In this document: piece by piece, positions 58,392-64,000 of the stretch | Layout: each line of letters starts with the position of its first letter | Numbering within the stretch: position 1 is the first letter of the stretch | Assembly: GCA_950097015.1 (NCBI GenBank) | Contig: CATNEN010000001.1 | Location: 24,122,501 to 24,186,500 of the forward strand | Reading direction: 5' to 3' | DNA from: Macrostomum hystrix | Taxonomy: Eukaryota > Platyhelminthes > Macrostomidae | DNA length: 64,000 nt | Notes under the pieces: generated by a model | Databases searched by the model: none | Seen by the model: only the letters and a program-made list of their open reading frames with translations | Told to the model about the DNA's origin: nothing | Program-made: the position numbers and the translations under genes

Positions 58392-59664
58392 TGCTGGCAG
58401 GGCTGGAGGCTATGGACGGCGGTGCTGAACTGGGCCGGGCGAGAGGGCTGGCGAGCCGCTGAGGACAGAACTTTATCCGACCGCCCTCTCTCGTCCCCTG
58501 CTTTGTGTCCTTGTGTCTCACTCCCTCCCTGTCTCTCTCCGGGTGCGTGTCTCCAACGGGCCGAGATTATCCCTAGCCTGATTGGTCCGTTTGGCGATGG
58601 GATCTATCGGCGGTTTGTGACCGGGGGGGGGGATTCCGCAGCGGGGCTGCCCTGGCTGCATGACGGCTGCTAACCTGCTCTGCGGCAGTTTCTTCTTTTT
58701 TCACAAACAGCCGCCATTCACACAGGCACACAATGGGCCTTCAGCATTGCTGAGCTGAGCGATACCGGTCTGCAAATCCTGATGCTTGAATTTTAAGATT
58801 TCATCGGATAGGGAGGGATAAAAATGTATTGGGAGTGAGGAAAAAAGTCCCCCCGACTGGCTAGGAAGGAGTGGGATGTGAAGTGGGTGGGGATAAAAGG
58901 TATACTAAAGAATCCCTGGGAAGCAAGAAGTAAAATGAAATTTGCTTCTGCAAGCCGCCGGCCTTCCAATATCCCTTTTTAGACATCTCCCTACGAGTGG
59001 CGCCACTCCAGAGGTCGCTGGGAGCTCAAGTCGCTTGAAAGCGTAATCCCTTTTCTGAGAGTCGGAAAAGACGGCATGACAGAGCACGAAGGGAAAAGGA
59101 TTTGGGATTATTTCGACACTCTGGGAGAAGTTCGATAGTTTCGTTTAGTCGTCGAAATCTTCGATTGGAGAGACTTTGAGCAGCTGGGCATTGATTTGCT
59201 CAAATCTCAACTCCATTAGTAAATTTCCAGGCCTGGCCACAAAGAGACCACGCCAGGATTCTGAAAAGGGGATAATTATCCTGTCTTAGGGTGTAAATTA
59301 AAGTTAATTAAAAATGAGGATTTTGAGTGCAGAATCTGTCAAAGACAAACTGTGCATTATCCCATATCTCCGCACTAAACTGACTCATCGGAGATGATCG
59401 TTGGCTTTGATAAGTGTACTTTTTTTCGCTTGGAAGCAAATAGGCCTAACTCAAGCCATTGGTGCACAGACTGATTTGCATCTGCTCGACCTCCTTCACA
59501 CCTCCATCCCACCCCTCTCCCTGTCACTCAGCGCCGCTTCCTTTTTTTCTCACTTGAGTCTACTTGAGCAGGCGTTGAAATACTCACTTTTAGATGACGC
59601 GATGCAAAAGTATACGAGCTAAATATAGGTGTCTTGCTGTAGACACTGTCCCGTTTCTCTTCAC
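58392..59664 (-). other. 5' flank or first intron of the two-pass protein gene
   Basis: A minus-strand CCAAT (ATTGG at 58581-58585) and a GC-rich patch to about 58,680 could be the promoter. Alternatively this is a 1,262-bp intron between 59664 and 58403. Confidence 0.4.
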
Positions 59665-59728
59665 CTGGCACTCGGCGCTGCATGAAACCCATCGGGAAGG
59701 TCGAAGTGGAGCAACCGTGCGGAACCAT
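59665..59728 (-). CDS. candidate first coding exon of the two-pass protein gene
   Basis: ATG at 59728 opens 21 codons (MVPHGCSTSTFPMGFMQRRV, then P) and ends at a donor CCAG|GTGAAG. Joined to an acceptor CTCCAG at 58404-58403, it reads in frame (phase 1) into the two-pass protein, giving 339 residues. The exon is GC-rich against its flank. This is a splice-site inference with no protein homology. Confidence 0.3.
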
Positions 59729-59878
59729 CTTCTTTGTGCTGCGGCTGCCACTGCTGCGGGGGAGAGAATGCACTTTTGTGCCAAAGAGAGCTGGCAGTGA
59801 TTGCAAAACCTAAACAGCTGAAATCTAAGGGGTAAGGAGAGAGGAAAAGGATGAAAAAGAGATATAGTGAAAGAGATG

Positions 59879-62800
59879 AAGGAGACTCAGTGAGATGATG
59901 GGAGAGACAGTGAGATGAAGGGAGAGACAGTGAGATGAAGGGAGAGACAGTGAGATGAAGGGAGAGACAGCAAGAGATGAAGTGAGAGACAGTGAAATGA
60001 AGGGACAGGCACTGAGAGATGAAGGGAGAGACAGTGAGAGAGATGATGGGAGAGACAGTGAGAGAGATGATGGGAGAGACAGTGAGAGAGACAGTGGGAG
60101 AGACAGTGAGAGAGATGATAGGAGAGACAGTGAGAGAGATGAAGGGAGAGACAGTGAGAGAGATGATAGGAGAGACAGTGAGAGAGATGATGGGAGAGAC
60201 AGTGAGAGAGATGATGGGAGAGACAGTGAGAGAGATGATGGGAGAGACAGTGAGAGAGATGATGGGAGAGACAGTGAGAGAGACAGTGAGAGAGATGATG
60301 GGAGAGACAGTGAGAGAGACAGTGAGAGAGATGATGGGAGAGACAGTGAGAGAGATGAAGGGAGAGACAGTGAGAGAGATAATAGGAGAGACAGTGAGAG
60401 AGACAGTGAGAGAGATGATGGGAGAGACAGTGAGAGAGACAGTGGGAGAGACAGTGAGAGAGATGATAGGAGAGACAGTGAGAGAGATGAAGGGAGAGAC
60501 AGTGAGAGAGATGATAGGAGAGACAGTGAGAGAGATGATGGGAGAGACAGTGAGAGAGATGATGGGAGAGACAGTGAGAGAGATGAAGGGAGAGACAGTG
60601 AGAGAGATGATGGGAGAGACAGTGAGAGAGACAGTGAGAGAGATGATGGGAGAGACAGTGAGAGAGATGAAGGGAGAGACAGTGAGAGAGATAATAGGAG
60701 AGACAGTGAGAGAGACAGTGAGAGAGATGATGGGAGAGACAGTGAGAGAGACAGTGGGAGAGACAGTGAGAGAGATGATAGGAGAGACAGTGAGAGAGAT
60801 GAAGGGAGAGACAGTGAGAGAGATGATAGGAGAGACAGTGAGAGAGACAGTGAGAGAGATGATGGGAGAGACAGTGAAAGAGACAGTGGGAGAGACAGTG
60901 AGAGAGATGATAGGAGAGACAGTGAGAGAGATGATGGGAGAGACAGTGAGAGAGATGATGGGAGAGACAGTGAGAGAGATGAAGGGAGAGACAGTGAGAG
61001 AGATGATGGGAGAGACAGTGAGAGAGACAGTGAGAGAGATGATGGGAGAGACAGTGAGAGAGATGAAGGGAGAGACAGTGAGAGAGATAATAGGAGAGAC
61101 AGTGAGAGAGACAGTGAGAGAGATGATGGGAGAGACAGTGAGAGAGACAGTGGGAGAGACAGTGAGAGAGATGATGGGAGAGACAGTGAGAGAGACAGTG
61201 AGAGAGATGATGGGAGAGACAGTGAGAGAGATGAAGGGAGAGACAGTGAGAGAGATAATAGGAGAGACAGTGAGAGAGACAGTGAGAGAGATGATGGGAG
61301 AGACAGTGAGAGAGACAGTGGGAGAGACAGTGAGAGAGATGATAGGAGAGACAGTGAGAGAGATGATAGGAGAGACAGTGAGAGAGATGATGGGAGAGAC
61401 AGTGAGAGAGATGATGGGAGAGACAGTGAGAGAGATGAAGGGAGAGACAGTGAGAGAGATGATAGGAGAGACAGTGAGAGAGATGATGGGAGAGACAGTG
61501 AGAGAGATAATGGGAGAGAAAGTGAGAGAGATGATGGGAGAGACAGTGAGAGAGACAGTGAGAGAGATGATGGGAGAGACAGTGAGAGAGACAGTGGGAG
61601 AGACAGTGAGAGAGATGATAGGAGAGACAGTGAGAGAGACAGTGAGAGAGATGATGGGAGAGACAGTGAGAGAGATGAAGGGAGAGACAGTGAGAGAGAT
61701 GATAGGAGAGACAGTGAGAGAGACAGTGAGAGAGATGATAGGAGAGACAGTGAGAGAGATGATGGGAGAGACAGTGGGAGAGATGATAGGAGAGACATTG
61801 GGAGAGACAGTGAGAGAGATGATGGGAGAGACAGTGAGAGAGATGATGGGAGAGACAGTGAGAGAGATGAAGGGAGAGACAGTGAGATGAAGGGAAAGAC
61901 AGTGAAATGAAGGGAGAGACAGCAAGAGATGAAGGGACAGGCACTGAGAGATGATGGGAGAGACAGTGAGAGAGATGAAGGGAGAGACAGTGAGAGAGAT
62001 GATAGGAGAGACAGTGAGAGAGACAGTGAGAGAGATGATAGGAGAGACAGTGAGAGAGATGATGGGAGAGACAGTGGGAGAGATGATAGGAGAGACATTG
62101 GGAGAGACAGTGAGAGAGATGATAGGAGAGACAGTGAGAGAGATGATGGGAGAGACAGTGAGAGAGATGATGGGAGAGACAGTGAGAGAGATGAAGGGAG
62201 AGACAGTGAGAGAGATGATAGGAGAGACAGTGAGAGAGACAGTGAGAGAGATGATGGGAGAGACAGTGAGAGAGACAGTGAGAGAGATGATGGGAGAGAC
62301 AGTGAGAGAGATGATGGGAGAGACAAGTGAGAGAGATGAAGGGAGAGACAGTGAGATGAAGGGAGAGACAGTGAGAGAGATGAAGGGAGAGACAGTGAGA
62401 GAGATGAAGGGAGAGACAGTGAGAGAGATGAAGGCAGAGACAGTGAGAGAGACAGACAGTGAGAGAGACAGTGAGAGAGATGAAGGCAGAGACAGTGAGA
62501 GAGACAGACAGTGAGAGAGACAGTGAGAGAGATGATGGGAGAGACAGTGAGAGAGACAGTGAGAGAGATGATGGGAGAGAAAGTGAGAGAGATGAAGGCA
62601 GAGACAGTGAGAGAGATGAAGGGAGAGACAGTGAGATGAAGGCAGAGACAGTGAGAGAGATGATGGGAGAGACAGTGAGATGAAGGGAGAGACAGTGAGA
62701 TGAAGGGAGAGACAGTGAGATGAAGGGAAAGACAGTGAAATGAAGGGAGAGACAGCAAGAGATGAAGGGACAGGCACTGAGAGATGATGGGAGAGACAGT

Positions 62801-64000
62801 GAGAGAGATGAAGGGAGAGACAGTGAGAGAGACAGTGAGAGAGACAGTGAGAGAGATGAAGGGAGAGACAGTGAGAGAGATGATGGGAGAGACAGTGAGA
62901 GAGATGATGGGAGAGACAGTGAGAGAGATGATGGGAGAGACAAGTGAGAGAGATGATGGGAGAGACAGTGAGAGAGACAGACAGTGAGAGAGACAGTGAG
63001 AGAGATGATGGGAGAGACAGTGAGAGAGACAGTGGGAGAGACAGTGAGAGAGATGATAGGAGAGACAGTGAGAGAGATGATGGGAGAGACAGTGAGAGAG
63101 ATGATGGGAGAGACAGTGAGAGAGATGATGGGAGAGACAGTGAGAGAGATGATGGGAGAGACAAGTGAGAGAGATGATGGGAGAGACAGTGAGAGAGACA
63201 GACAGTGAGAGAGACAGTGAGAGAGATGATGGGAGAGACAGTGAGAGAGACAGTGAGAGAGATGATGGGAGAGAAAGTGAGAGAGATGAAGGCAGAGACA
63301 GTGAGAGAGATGAAGGGAGAGACAGTGAGAGAGATGATGGGAGAGACAGTGAGAGAGACAGACAGTGAGAGAGACAGTGAGAGAGATGATGGGAGAGACA
63401 GTGAGAGAGACAGTGAGAGAGATGATGGGAGAGACAGTGAGAGAGATGATGGGAGAGACAAGTGAGAGAGATGATGGGAGAGACAGTGAGAGAGATGATG
63501 GGAGAGACAAGTGAGAGAGATGATGGGAGAGACAGTGAGAGAGACAGACAGTGAGAGAGACAGTGAGAGAGATGATGGGAGAGACAGTGAGAGAGACAGT
63601 GAGAGAGATGATGGGAGAGAAAGTGAGAGAGATGAAGGCAGAGACAGTGAGAGAGATGAAGGGAGAGACAGTGAGATGAAGGGAGAGACAGTGAGAGAGA
63701 TGAAGGGAGAGACAGTGAGAGAGATGAAGGGAGAGACAGTGAGATGAAGGGAGAGACAGTGAGAGAGATGAAGGCAGAGACAGTGAGAGAGATGAAGGGA
63801 GAGACAGTGAGATGAAGGGAGAGACAGTGAGAGAGATGAAGGCAGAGACAGTGAGAGAGATGAAGGGAGAGACAGTGAGATGAAGGGAGAGACAGTGAGA
63901 GAGATGAAGGCAGAGACAGTGAGAGAGACAGTGAGAGAGATGAAGGGAGAGACAGTGAGATGAAGGGAGAGACAGTGAGAGAGATGAAGGCAGAGACAGT
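59879..64000 (+). repeat. giant minisatellite R17, 24 bp purine-rich unit, runs off the edge
   Basis: Over 4.1 kb of units AGTGAGAGAGATGATGGGAG plus AGAC, mixed with a 12-bp half unit (GAGAGACAGTGA) and a 20-bp form lacking GAGA. Toward the right edge GATGAAGGCAGAGAC forms dominate. Purines make up most of the plus strand. Unit lengths of 12 and 24 keep frames of up to 1,266 codons open on both strands; these are simple SERDDGRD or SLSLPS repeats with no other protein character. Confidence 0.95.

Noticed and set aside
59661-63747. Frames of 651-1,266 codons across R17
   Set aside because: Pure 12/24-bp repeat translation in five or more frames on both strands.

Overview
This window looks like nuclear DNA of an invertebrate animal. 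Coding exons are GC-rich and sit in AT-rich flanks. Genes have GT-AG introns, and the proteins are animal types: UBE3C, TMEM179, ribosomal protein L10a, Nup214 and a Toll-like receptor. Mobile DNA includes a tRNA-derived SINE, a solo LTR and a Crypton-type tyrosine recombinase. Several start codons lie 0-11 nt after an acceptor-like AG, which would fit spliced-leader trans-splicing. That, the extreme minisatellite load and the alanine/glutamine-rich proteins suggest a lophotrochozoan, perhaps a free-living flatworm. I cannot fix the species.

Layout. 1-2.3 kb: first coding exon of a UBE3C-like ubiquitin ligase on the minus strand, running off the left edge. 6.2-13.9 kb: a four-exon TMEM179-like membrane protein on the plus strand, with minisatellites in every intron. 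13.9-24.8 kb: mostly non-coding, with three large tandem arrays and a solo LTR. 24.9-25.7 and 30.3-32.2 kb: two minus-strand copies of RPL10A whose coding exons look identical base for base while their introns are unrelated. 33.4-40.3 kb: an intronless 2,294-residue Nup214 on the minus strand, with its C-terminal half built from coding minisatellites. 40.3-43.8 kb: non-coding, with a SINE and a possible MITE. 43.8-48.3 kb: a CXXC zinc-finger reading frame and an intact tyrosine recombinase with lox-like and repeated motifs nearby, probably mobile DNA. 48.7-51.7 kb: a two-exon Toll-like receptor on the minus strand. 52-53.6 kb: two related 25-bp arrays. 56.6-57.3 kb: a 46-bp array. 57.4-59.7 kb: an unrecognised two-pass, polyQ membrane protein on the minus strand. 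59.9 kb to the edge: a giant purine-rich 24-bp array.

The dominant theme is tandem repetition. About seventeen arrays cover roughly a third of the window (summing my own boundaries). They sit in introns, intergenic DNA and coding sequence. Some arrays tens of kb apart share a core motif, some stop within 8-20 bp of splice sites, and two encode most of the nucleoporin's barrier-type domain. The genes do not form an operon or a shared pathway; they are independent housekeeping, transport and immune loci in a repeat-rich background.
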